A stretch of DNA of 64,000 nucleotides, taken from the NCBI GenBank assembly GCA_019843655.1, contig JACDQD010000003.1:29252224-29316223 (forward strand), given 5' to 3'. Within the stretch, counting starts at the first letter, position 1. Each line of letters starts with the position of its first letter. Below, piece after piece: positions 23,301 through 35,100 of this stretch. The notes below the pieces were generated by a model. That model had not been told where the DNA came from. It ran no database searches and worked only from the letters and a program-made list of their open reading frames with translations. The DNA comes from Lethocerus indicus. Taxonomy: Eukaryota > Arthropoda > Insecta > Hemiptera > Belostomatidae. The position numbers and the translations under genes are program-made.

Positions 23301-25904
23301 TTATGAGACGGTTGTGGTCTCCATCGAACTTTCATGGAACTTTCATTCCCTTCTAACAACAAGATCGTGGAAAAATTTTTCTAGGAGCCCAGGTTAAGGG
23401 CACCTTCAATCGGGGGCAAGTTTCATCGGCATTTTCATTCCTCCTATTCATTTTTGTTGCGAGTGCGACATACTATCGTACTTATGGAAGCTAAAACCTA
23501 TTATTGGGCCTTGGACTCACGTGGGACCGAGTCATGTCCTCTGGATGTTTCCGGGCCACAGGTTAATCGTCGGAAACCGAGGCGAACGGCCCTACCCCAC
23601 GATGCTGAACACCGTTCAAACTGCCGAACGCACAGCGTTTATGCAAATGGCAACGAGTCGGAATTTATAAGGATTAGCATAACAGTTGATATTAAACCAG
23701 GTTTGTTAGTCCACCGTTGGTGCGGGTTCTTTCCATTTGCAGGCGTTGCTGGTGGGTTGGAAAAGCGAGAGGAGTCGGAGAAGAGCAGGAGAAGACAGGG
23801 AAGCTGTAATAATTAACTTAATGGCTGTTAGGAAAAGTTTTAATCCCTGATTCGCCGCCAGTCCCGCTCAAAAGAGCACTTACAAGATTTTAGTTCCTCC
23901 ATAATCCAGGTCCCTTCCCCTCCTACAGCTTCTTCCCCTTTTATATAAAATTTTCAGTTTCGTTTTGACATATTTAATTTTTAACACATTGAGCCGTGCG
24001 AAGTGTTCGCGATATTTTCTCCCCTTCAATTTTTCTTAAACCTAATATTCTTAAATAAAATGTCAGTAACGAGGGGAGAAATTATAAATACAATGCTTAC
24101 ACTAATCTACGGATATAAATATAAACTTCAATATGATCTGTTGAGAACTTAGGAAAGATGCCTACTACAGATTTGTTCGGGTTCAATCTCAGGCTGTATC
24201 TTAAAAACTTATAAGCGCATTTGATACCCGCTCTACTCCTTCGCTTCTAACGCGACGCGACGGCGTATATAATCGCGTACAATATATTAGTGTGCATTAT
24301 AGGTATTATGGCGTAGGGCGAAGGACCGAGGAGGGACCGCGCTTGATTTCCCACAGGACGATGCCCCTACAAATTAATAGCAACTCCCGACGGTAAAAAA
24401 TGTTCACTCGGTTGAGGCAGTCCTTATTTTCCCTCTAGTATATTCCATTATGACTAGAATGTTGTATCGTTTATTTTTCAAATTCCAATATTTAACCGCG
24501 ACCGGGACTGTTTTTAGCGGAGAATATCTAGTTTATACGTTATTGTAGGGATCCGCGGGGATTTGGAATACAATCATTAGTCCGATTTTCTGTGTATAAG
24601 ATCGGCATTGTCAGCGATACAATAATGCGTTTAAGCATCCTGTCAACACTATCACTACAAGAATAACAGTAATACAATACAACAATAACAGTGTTAAATA
24701 ATTTGTGGACACTGCCTGACTTCAGCGATACAGAAAGAAAGCTGCCGCCATTTTCAACTTCCATTGTGTAAACCCGAAATCCTCGGGCTGTAATTATAAT
24801 TTAATTAGGAACCGTAACATTAAACCCATATGAATACAAGTTTCACCCCTCCCCTCCACCGCATTTGTCAGGTTAATATTTCATGGTTTAGTATTTCCAG
24901 TATCGAATTTGGAAGTTCGCCAAAACGCACTACCCGAATTTCGCCGAAAATTCAGACTCGCTCGATAGCTGAAGCCAAGCCGGGTTTTAAACCGCTGTAG
25001 GGCATTAACAGACCAACTTTACTCAGCCCCCAAACATTCAGACTGAAAGGCGTATTTTGCGAATACACCCAAATTATTACTGGAATATGAATCTAAATTT
25101 AAATTAGTTATTATTTTTGCTGCTTCGCATATCAATATTCGCTGCCGGTATCTCCTGGATCCGAAAATTCGAGACTTTAAGGGGCCATTCACTAGCCGGG
25201 CCTTCATTCCCGAAGTACGCTTAATGTGTTTTTCTATGGCCGCTCTAAGTAAGTTATATCTTCGCGAAAGTTAAGTAGAGTAAATGCGCGCCTATTTTAA
25301 GAAACGTGCTATTCAATCCACTCCTTTCACGCTTTAAGAAACTTTTAGAACATTTAAGTGTTCCTCTCTAGTCAATGGCGGCACTTCACTCCGGCGAAAA
25401 GGAGAGGAACGGATGAAATATTCCGGTTGAATATTGAAATTCGATATACTCCGGAATTGGAAAACGTGGATTATGCGGAGATTCCGGGTCGAAATAGTAA
25501 ATAGAAGGAGACTCTAAAATTGTATCCTTCTATCCATTATTTTATACTGTACGGTCAGTTTTACGATGAAATAAAAATAAGGAAATATTCTTCAATATTA
25601 GGATCATTCGTTCGCTTTACTAGGTGTGCTCTTCTGATCTTCCGCTAACCAAATTCGAAGTAGTTTCAGTCTACGAATTTTATAAATAGTTTAATTGTAT
25701 TAATACATCCGTTTGGTATGGAAAGAAAAGTGCTAAAAATTCATTCTACAGCTTTCGGATTGCACGGCCGATTAAAATTAGTTAACAATCGACTGGGATA
25801 ATTCGAATTCTAAGCAGGCGATCAGAGTGAAGACTGTGCTGGGGGCTGTATGAGGGAGCGGTGTGCTGGGCCAACACGTGCCATTAGCCGTGAGAAATTA
25901 GCCG
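17339..25904. other. Gene-free AT-leaning sequence
   Basis: No coding region supported. Frames are at most about 120 codons (23454-23816) and show no domain, signal peptide or family motif. At 18536-18558 and 18656-18681 the phrase TTTGCCGCTTT followed by GTGTCATC occurs twice about 121 bp apart, possibly a decayed duplication. A weak acceptor-donor overlap, TCCTTTTGCAG^GTAAAG, lies at 17541/17542. Nothing else was identified. Confidence 0.5.
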
Positions 25905-28312
25905 GTGCCAAGCCGAGAACAGATGGGGACAGCCGGCCACCCCCGATGCCGCCCCCGCCTTCCGTCTTCACTGCCCAATAAAGTCCGCCCCCTTCTAGAC
26001 CGCCACCCTTCTTCCTCCTCTTATACTCTTCCCTCTTTCTACTCCTGGCTCATAGTCCTCACCTGGATTGTCAACTATTTAGACCCCAACCATCAGTTGG
26101 CAAGAGACTTTCCACTGTGCGGAGCAATGAGAAAGGGAAAAATCGACTCTGGTGGCTTATTTCCCGCTTTTAAATTCCCACTTTACAGTACCCTTTAAAC
26201 GCGTCACTAACTGACAATAAAATCACATACAGGAACTCCAACTAAAAAAAAAAAATCACCTTTTATTTATAGGTCTTCTCTTCTGGTATCAGTACAGGAA
26301 AGTCGATTTCCTGAAAATTTGATCAATTTAAGCCATATATATTTTTTTAACATTCTTAACGCTACAGTTTTTTAAATACAATCAGCTGCATTGATGTTAA
26401 AGTAGCACTAGTAAAAATTATAAATAACCATTTACTTTTTCAATGTTCCTGGTTTGGACCACAGGATTACGATGGTGTGTAAATCGGGAGTTTGTTAATA
26501 AGACTTGAAGATCCGCCTGTATAGTGATGTCGGAAACGTTTGTTATAACGTCCTTCACATGTTTCCTTCACATTCCGTCCTTCACATTCGAATTTATAAT
26601 ATATAATAATAATATTTGACAAAAGCACTAACCGATTTACGATCATGGCCAGTAGAAATGTAGCACAAAAGATGGGACTGCCACTATCGCAATCGATGCA
26701 GTTCTTGATTTAAAAAATACAATTAGTATTAAACGAAAACCGATATGAAAATACGATTAAATCGAGGAATGCCGACAAAAGGAAATATCCCAAGGCCGAC
26801 AGGACAATTGGAAACGATCGTTCTTAATGAGATAACGGACGTCGGCTCTCAATTAACATTTAGTGGATGCAAATTATCCGGCACCCCGCCCCCCCAGGCC
26901 ATAAGGTTGGGCCGCTCCGATTTATTAGGTCCGAATTAGGGCGGCTCTCTCACCTGAGCAGTCCCGGTCGGGGGCCGGCATAATTCCCGGGCCCTTTGTC
27001 CGCCGGTGCCATTCACCCGAGCACGGTGTTCTGCCGGATTTACTGGGCCTTAATTCACGCCGCTGCGCATAATCGCCGCCAATCACCGCCAGAATATTAT
27101 GTCCGAGTAAAAATAATATGGAAAGCGCCAATGGACTGAAGCAGTGCGGGCGACCGGATTTTTGTTGTTTTTAGCCTCGTTCGTTTACTTCAACAGGTTG
27201 ATAAAGACTGATGATAGATTTTATTAGCCACTCTATCCGAAGATGACACCTGTTCATAATACTCAACTACTTCGTTATTATTTTTTCATTAATAAGCTTC
27301 GAATAAGGACGGATTCCTGTGACATTATCACATTTGTCGTAACTAAAGTGAACGATGCGAGATAATCCTGTTGATAGATCAATAGAAATGTAGATTACGC
27401 CCGTGATTTATTACCGATTTATTGGCCGGTCTAATCCGACTGGCCGGGGTCATAATTCGAGTAGGTTGTGGCTTTGTCGGTCATTGGAGGTGGGAGCCAC
27501 AACCGCCCCTCTCTCTCTCTCTCTCTCTACTCTCTCTACCTCTCTCTGCGGTGTTTGTCCCAGATGTATGTTGTATTATGAGGTGCACGGGGTCCCACTC
27601 TATTGTAGTGTGACAGGGCCACCCCACTGATCAAGGCGAACGCTGGCTGTGACGTCCCTCTGTGTTCCCGCCCGTTTAAAACTAGATTTCGGATATCAAC
27701 GCGGTCTGTCCCCCCCGGGCACTATTACAACGGCCGACGACAGGCAAAGACCCGTTCAGGAAAATAACACTCACGGAGCAATATTCACTTCTCCCAGATG
27801 TCCGAGTTATTTCCGTATAACAGAGAGATATGTATCCTCAGCATTTACAGGAATTATTATTTTGTAAATTTCAATATTTATTGGGTCGTGTAATGTGCGC
27901 ACAAAATGCGAATAATACTTTGTGACTCGGTCGAGCCCCGTGGAGACTTTCGATTTGAATCTTTGGACGCGAGCAGCGTCGGATGTCTCGGTGGATACCG
28001 TATGTCAATTTCTTTATTGTCAATTTGTCGGCTATTGAAAGTCCTTTTCAGTAGAGGTCTCGACAGTCCGAATTCGCGATTTGAATCTATTCTTTCCAGA
28101 CTGAGGATACGAACAATTCTGGAAATTAACGACGGATGTCGGGTAGGTATTAAAGGTGGCGTTCAGGTTCCCCACCGTTCAGTGTTTAAAACTAGACTGT
28201 TGGAGTTGTACCAAGGCGGTGGTTGTACCCCCCACTGTAAATCACCGGCCCGGCCACCATTCCGATGTCCACTCACCACTCGCCCCTTCCGCATCCCACA
28301 CTTTCTTCCCCG
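25905..28312. other. Gene-free sequence with GC-rich islets
   Basis: Non-coding by inspection. It holds three imperfect CCTTCACATT copies at 26552-26590 and GC-rich islets around 26880-27070. A 172-codon plus-strand frame at 27906-28424 runs into an AC microsatellite and has no recognisable domain. Confidence 0.5.
27509..27547. repeat. (CT)n microsatellite, interrupted
   Basis: About 39 bp of CT dinucleotides with two ACs as interruptions. Confidence 0.9.
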
Positions 28313-28314
28313 CA

Positions 28315-28351
<37 letters not shown>
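28313..28351. repeat. (CA)n microsatellite
   Basis: About 19 CA dinucleotides. A (GA)n tract follows within 80 bp. Confidence 0.95.
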
Positions 28352-28354
<3 letters not shown>

Positions 28355-28423
28355 GCTCTCTTCCAGAGGCTGCTGGCACACTGTTTATTTTAGCCATCCC
28401 GTGGGTGCCTCCGCCCTCTCTTG

Positions 28424-28426
<3 letters not shown>

Positions 28427-28461
<35 letters not shown>
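28427..28461. repeat. (AG)n microsatellite
   Basis: About 17 AG dinucleotides with one CG interruption near the right end. Confidence 0.95.
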
Positions 28462-28462
<1 letters not shown>

Positions 28463-31400
28463 GGCTTTGCATTCCTAAAGTGGAGGGACCCGGAATAATT
28501 TAACTTTGGCCTCCCTCCCTCCACCCTCCGCTCAAGCCCGCAATTTTACCTAGCACATATACACTCTGGTGCCCACGTAGGGACACACAGAGCGCCAGCA
28601 GAGACTATATCTTAGCGAAAACGCCCCCCGTGGCCTAACCTCACCCCCAACACCCTTAAAGTCCCCGGCGTATTATCTGCTTCGACTCTACGGAGGGGCC
28701 CACTCCGTAGGGCAATTTATGTTACGATCTTTCCCTTATCGCGTCCAACTTGGGCCGTATTTTAATTCGTAACAGATCTCAGATTTTGAATATAACAACT
28801 GCGTTCAATGATAATATTACATTGCTCACGATTTTATTTCAAATAATTCTACGCAGTACAATACCAATCAGAAAAAAAACAGGTCGTAGTGCCAGGGAAA
28901 CAAAGGGAATATTGATGAGAGAATAATCTATCCCGTATTAAGGAATTATTCCGTTTAACATTAATTAATTAAGGATTCAGTAGCCACATATTCTATTATT
29001 TACCGATTTCCTCTCTCATGTCATATAGATGTTACAAGAAGGAATTCAATTTTCAACATCGTAACTTACGCTATCGTCGTTTATTCAGCGATGTATGTAA
29101 TAATTAAACTGAACGAAATGAACATTCACTCGTTAACGACATATAGAATCTTTACAAACGTCATGTTCTTAATTTGTCCCTAATATCTAGTGTCTGAGGA
29201 TGGTGAGGGTCGTATAACTAAGGGTGTCTTCCCCCGGCTATATTTACCCGGAAGAAGAGAGTGTGAGCACGTGTTCAGTTAATACCTGGACCTGCAAATC
29301 CGTCACATATTTATTGTTTTAGTGTGTTAGACTAGACAGGGGGCCTAGGGGGCACTCTCACAGCCACCGCCGACACCAGCTGTCCCCTTTAACTCACCCG
29401 GCCCTAAACTACACTACTACACTAAACTATACTAACCTACACTACACCGCTCGGACAGCCAGCCGGCGGGGTAGTAAAATTTTAAAAATAAATTCCTTTT
29501 CGGTTCGAAAATCGGGGCGAAAATATAACCGCCCCAATGCCCCTCCTAGCAGAACTAAACATTGGGGGAGGTTAAGGTATTTCAACTATCGGACGACAGC
29601 CTTAGACAAGCTAAATGACAACAATCTTAATTCGTATTTGCATATTTTTTATTTGTTAATAGAAGCAATATATTCATGTTCTATTTCAAACCCAGAATAA
29701 AAATCCTGTAATCTATTCAAAATTAAACAATAGTAAAACCTAATTGAAAGAAAATTCTGAGGAAATTTGTACTCCCGTAAATATTGATCGACTCCGGCGA
29801 TAGTTTTCATTCCTCATCTTTTCTTGTAAATATTTTGTATTATGTTATCTCGGTGCTGCACATCCAACCGTTTAATTTTTTGTCATACGTAATTCAGATA
29901 GGACAGGAATAATTATTAACTAAATATTATAATTAGTCAATAACTGGATAATTGGAATTGGCGTCAATTCGTAATATTACACCCGCAAAATCTCCGCGAT
30001 GATTCGGAATTATCGGATTGGAAGTCCGTTCGCACCTACAAAGGTCGTTTTTCGAGGAAGCGGCGGTTGGGAAACGGTGACTCTAATTACAGTAGTTTAG
30101 TCGTTTGTCCGACTGGGACCCAGCCGAGTGGTGAAGGCCCGCGTAACATTCAGGAACGGCTGTTTGTGACGGGTTTGTGAGCTGGGCCTGCTGAAGATGT
30201 TCCTGTCTGAACGGTCTGTTCACTCTACCGTGCCCGGGCGGCATAGTAAGTGCATTCGGCAGAAATGATGAGAGCGGCGGAAGCCTCGGTGATGGGGAAA
30301 TTTTAAAATACCAAGACGCCAGGGGCTCCGAAATGATGATTTAACTCCGGAAATGGGGAACCTTTCTGTCATGTCGTAATCTCCAGTTCATAATTTCAAC
30401 TACGAGCCGTTGATATAAATTGTACGTATAGGGAGTACACTAGACTCATCAGTCTCTAAATTCACAGAGAAGTTTCCTCCGCCCTTTTTTCATAACTGTA
30501 ATGATTTTATTACTCGAACTCATTACAGTCATTATAGACCATTGAGCCCATTACAACCAAGAGACGAACATCCCCAACACCATTAACAGAACACACCACA
30601 GGGTTTTGCATAGAAGCTGATTCAGTTCATTCTCTTTTCCGAACGGATTTATTCCTCTTTATCGTTTTCTCGTTCAGGAAGCAGCAGTATTGTTTACAAT
30701 GATGAATTCACCAAAAAGAAAGGTTAAAAAGAATATAATCCGGTAGATTATTGCTTTTCTACCCCACAATTCCAACCGATATTGCCTCGGATTTCCTACT
30801 CCCCCGTCGATTTTATACTCCCCACGGTGCTGTCCATCTCCCACGCTTGCGCGTTCGAGATTGAACCGAACGGAGGGATGCTTATACCGACCGCTTTTGA
30901 GGTTCTGGATCGGTGCAAGAGGGTGTTCCTCCCCGACGCTGTTTGTAGCATAATACTACTGACAAGACAGAGCATCCCCCCCCCCGTGTGTGCAGTGTTT
31001 TCATAGAAATCATAAATTATCATGTCAAAATGGCCCCATCTGTTTCGTACTTCAACGATCCGCCGAATCTCCACCCCTTGTTATTGCACTCCTCGTCCGC
31101 TTTCTTCAGTTCGGTCCTCCCGTCCTTCGTCTCAAGCCCTCCCTCCTCACCCGCCACTACCGCCCTCCCATCACCCGCAGTGTTTACAGAATCATCCGGG
31201 TCCGTGAGCACAGACGGTTTTAGGGGGCGGAGAAGCGCGGGGCCAGACCGCGCCCCACTGTAAACATCCTTTGTGGCAGCGACCCCAGAGATTCTCCATC
31301 CGCCCCCGCCCCAACCCTATTCTCGGGGAGAACTCATAAATAGCCGCCCCCCCCCCCATATCCTCACCCCACTTACCTTACCTATCGACGGAGTCATAAA

Positions 31401-32040
31401 ATAGGCCGGCTCTGGGCCCCAGACACCGGGCCGGCCGAGATTAATTACAGCAGTAAAGCGGCACTCGGGCCCCGAGGAAGGGTAAATGCGAAATTTCCCA
31501 ACAGCAGCCCTCCCCGTCCCTCTTTAGTATCGTAAAAGTTTGCACCGGGCCGATTCTCGGGTGGAACTGATGTCGGGCAATTTCTCAAATTGACGTACTA
31601 CCGCCTAATTTTCGGTCTACTCACTCTCAGTACCTCGGGCGTACTTGTCTGTAAAGCAGCAATATGGTATTCTTTAATAATAGAATAAATGTTCACCTAT
31701 GCTTATAACGTAAGACTGAAGTATAGGTAGGACTGTCCACCCCACGGAACACAATAATGCCCGAAACTTGGATACGAATATGAGCTAGAAACGAGCTGCA
31801 GATGGGAGCTAATGTAAAATTTGTATTAGTCCCAAGCCTCAGCACAAATTTATGTTCTTATAATATATATGTTTTTTGTCACGAAATATGGGAACTGATT
31901 ATTGTCCAGTATTATAAATAATGGATTGTGCATCTGATTCTAAGTGCATCAGTGCGTGAATAAAACTTTGATAGAAACTCACTTTAGTTCAAACGTAAAA
32001 CTTGACTTGTGTTATCTTGACTGTACAGTTTTGTTAGTAG
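28462..32040. other. Gene-free sequence
   Basis: No coding region is supported; frames stay under about 95 codons. It contains an ACTAC/ACTAA simple repeat (29404-29448), C homopolymers at 30976-30985 and 31347-31357, and GC-rich pyrimidine patches near 31050-31450. The phrase GGGCCGGCCGAGATTAA near 31425 resembles GGGCCGGCCGAATTAA near 34652, a weak short similarity. Confidence 0.5.
29404..29448. repeat. ACTAC/ACTAA simple repeat
   Basis: About nine imperfect 5-bp units of the form ACTAC, ACTAA or ACTAT. Confidence 0.8.
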
Positions 32041-32061
32041 GATAAAATCTATTCGTATATT

Positions 32062-32140
32062 TTCTATGTTTCAGGTGAGTGGAGAGGAGGTTATATTCAA
32101 GAAATTAGGAGTGTCCACAGCGGCGGACATTGAGGTAAGA
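32062..32140 (+). other. Candidate recursive splice site or 60-bp mini-exon
   Basis: The sequence TTCTATGTTTCAG^GTGAGT at 32062-32080 joins a good acceptor with pyrimidine tract directly to a perfect donor consensus, the layout of a recursive splice site (zero-length exon). Sixty bases later, GAG^GTAAGA at 32134/32135 is a second strong donor, so 32075-32134 can also be read as a 20-codon exon. Its open frame starts VSGEEVIFKK and ends STAADIE. I do not recognise the peptide. In the vertebrate model, recursive sites with a downstream donor form RS-exons, which this resembles. If real, the window is inside a plus-strand gene's long intron. Chance occurrence is quite possible. Confidence 0.3.
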
Positions 32141-35100
32141 GAAAGTGAAGCCGGCCATTAGACGCAATGTGGGGGTTAGTGGGTGAGGAGGTCTGCCGTC
32201 TGTTTGGGGTAATGAGCAGATAGCCGGGGATTACGTAAGAGCCAGTTCACCGAGCCCTCTTTGTTACCCCCCCCTTATCTGATAAGGCTCTCTCGCAAAA
32301 GCCCCCTTTCGAGGCACAAAACGGCTTTTGTCTTTATTGCTTTAAGGGCCCCGTTTGAAAGAAATTACCTGAAAATATTCTGACCTCTGTCTGTTTCTTG
32401 CCTTAGGCGGCCGCCCTCTCTCCCTTTGATCCCATCTCCGTAATGTCCCACGCTGTGAAAACTTTATTCTATTTTTTCCCCCCCTCCTCCCCACGGCTCT
32501 CAATTGAGCCGAATCCCGAATACACTTTCGGTCGTACCTACGGTCGGAGGCTTTTAAATTGAAAGATACTTTTTACCCAGGCGTTTCTTCACGTATTTAA
32601 AGTGCAATGCGTGTAGAGAGGAGCGGCGACGTTTTGATTTTCTAAGCATCAAAGAATTATACTCATTTATAGCACAATTCCGCTTGGTGTTCAAAAAAGA
32701 AATAGTTGAAAAGACGATCTTTATTTAAGGAATTCTAGTCGCTTCATCTTACACCATGTCTTTGCAAGTATTCCATTCTTCAAACTTTACAAAGAAGGCT
32801 CCGGTTATTCAGTTTACCTCGCTATGAATGAAAAATTATTTAAAATAGTCGTTCTATGTATATGCACAGTCTAAGCATATCTGGTGGTTTTGACCGGTTG
32901 GTGTTCGAAAACAAATTAGTATCACGAATCAAAATAAAAATTTCTAATATTTAGAAACGCGTGATAAATTGGGCTTTTAGCCATCCTCATTAGAATCCCG
33001 GTCATTTAGTGAAAATATAGTAAATACAGTAATGGTACACTATAGTTTAAAGAACTTATTTCAATACGAATAGCGGGGTCCTTTCGTGAAGGTTTTTCCA
33101 AATGAAATTCTTCCATTATAAATCTGAAACGTATCTTCTTGAATTTAATACGAAGAGGACACTTAATCATTCTTAACCCCATTTTCGCAGGGTGGCCCAA
33201 TGGCAGGTGGTTTCCCTCTATCCTCGGAAAGGACACCCGGGTTTAGAGACCGCGCCGAAAAGAGAGGAGGAAATTAATTTTTCCGGCCGCAAATGGTCAT
33301 TTATCATGCACGCATCCTTCCGAGGCGTCGGGCCGGGGGCGTCCGACAATTTGTCACAGTAATGATGTTTATACCGAAGAAATTTATCATTTCTCGAGAT
33401 ACAATCATGTTTAAAGCGTTGATTAAACACTCGTACATCACGCGAATAATTTGCATAGTCGGAGCCGTGTGGAATGCACCGCCGGCCGCGGCATCGTGTG
33501 CCCCGAGGCGATAACTCGCACCCCGAGGAGTATTGTCAGAAAGTTGAAAATAAAGGTTATCGCGGTTTAAAGCGGGGTAAAATAAAATAGAATTTGATAC
33601 GGATAAATTAAAGCGGTCCCCTTTTTCCCCTTTTCCAACGATCACGCCCCCTTGTTCACACAACGTTACGTGTCTGGCCCGGTTTAAATTAAGATTTTAA
33701 TTTCGATATCCGGTTACGTCTGAACGTATGTCGCGACAAGAATTTCGTGCATCTTCACATCTCAGTCGTGAAATATACACGTTGTCTGTCGAAACGTAAT
33801 ATTATATTTTATCCTTCGGGACACAACTTGGAGTATTTATACGCAAAATACTCCTATCTATCCTTTAGTTTCGAACTTGAAAAGGGAAAACCTTACCAAT
33901 ATGATCCCTCTTGCGATATTCCCCTATTTAGTTTCGAGGTGATACAAATATCGGCTGTAACTTAATTCGACATATACGAAGGCAACCCCTCTCGGTACTG
34001 GCTGAGGTAGATCACTTGAATACATTAAAATTTTCAAGAGTTGAGATATTTTGAACCCTAACTCACATTACAGTAGGTATATTTTCTCGGGTAACTGTAA
34101 TTAGTGGAGTTTCCGGGAGAGTCTTCTGGAGAATGGACGAAGGGACGGAGGGGAACAAACTGAGCCAAACATCAATAATAAAAAAAAGAAGAGGAACTGT
34201 AAAAGAGCGTATGTTTGATGGGCCGTGATCTTTGGATTGTCAGAAGGAACTGGCTTGACGTTCCTCGACCGGCGTACAATGGCCAGGAGAAGTCAAATCG
34301 ATATCACTTATCTATATTGCTCTGGAAATATGCCGAATGAACTGCTGGCGGCGGCGGCGGCTGCCGCTTTCTTTGGCCGAAACGCCGCAAATAGTGAGTT
34401 ATTTAGTCGGGGCCGGCACTCCTCCTTATCTAATCAGAATAATGCAGCGGCTCTCCCGAGCTCTCTTTTGTACAGCCTCCCCCATTCTTCGCCACTTCTC
34501 GCCCTCCCTCCCTCCCTCCCTCCTTCCTTCCTTCCTTCCTATCCACTCTTCGACGCCTCCTTGTACCACTCCTGCAACCTCACCACCCCCCCGGGTCGTC
34601 GTCATTTTCCAATCGCGGAACAATTTCCTCCCCGAGTGTCCCCATGTGCCGGGCCGGCCGAATTAAATCAGGCTCAAATTAAATTGATTTCACCAAACAA
34701 TTCCATTTCTGTTCAATTTGAATGGTTAGTCGAACCTCGTGCGCCCGATGGAAGCCCCGGGGGTGGCGGAGAATGGGATTTTAATGTGCTCCCCTCCCAC
34801 CCTCTGCAGGCCCATTCTTGCGCCCACCCTCTTAGACCTGAGTCAGATGTCCCTCGTCGGGGCGCCATATTAAAAAAAAATAACCAACTCCTCGACCACC
34901 CTTTCATTCGATTAGTTTTCAGTATTAGGGCTGCCCATAAAAATTCATAACTACAGTTAGAGTGTAATTACTCTTGCAACTTTCTATCCGTAACGCTCAT
35001 GCTTGAAAACTCACTAGAAAATAATTACGCGATAGTTGAAAAAGGAAGCTACTAATAAAGTAATACCGAAGTCATAATATTTAATTAAAAACTAAAATAA

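Noticed and set aside
26940..26970. Minus-strand CAG^GTGAGA as a recursive site
   Set aside because: The upstream sequence on that strand is purine-interrupted and lacks a pyrimidine tract.
34225..34950. 241-codon plus-strand frame with a poly-Ala stretch
   Set aside because: It depends on a GGC triplet run and a CCTCC/CCTTC simple repeat that remove stops. No family motif or supporting splice or promoter signals were seen. It would merit another look only with transcript evidence.
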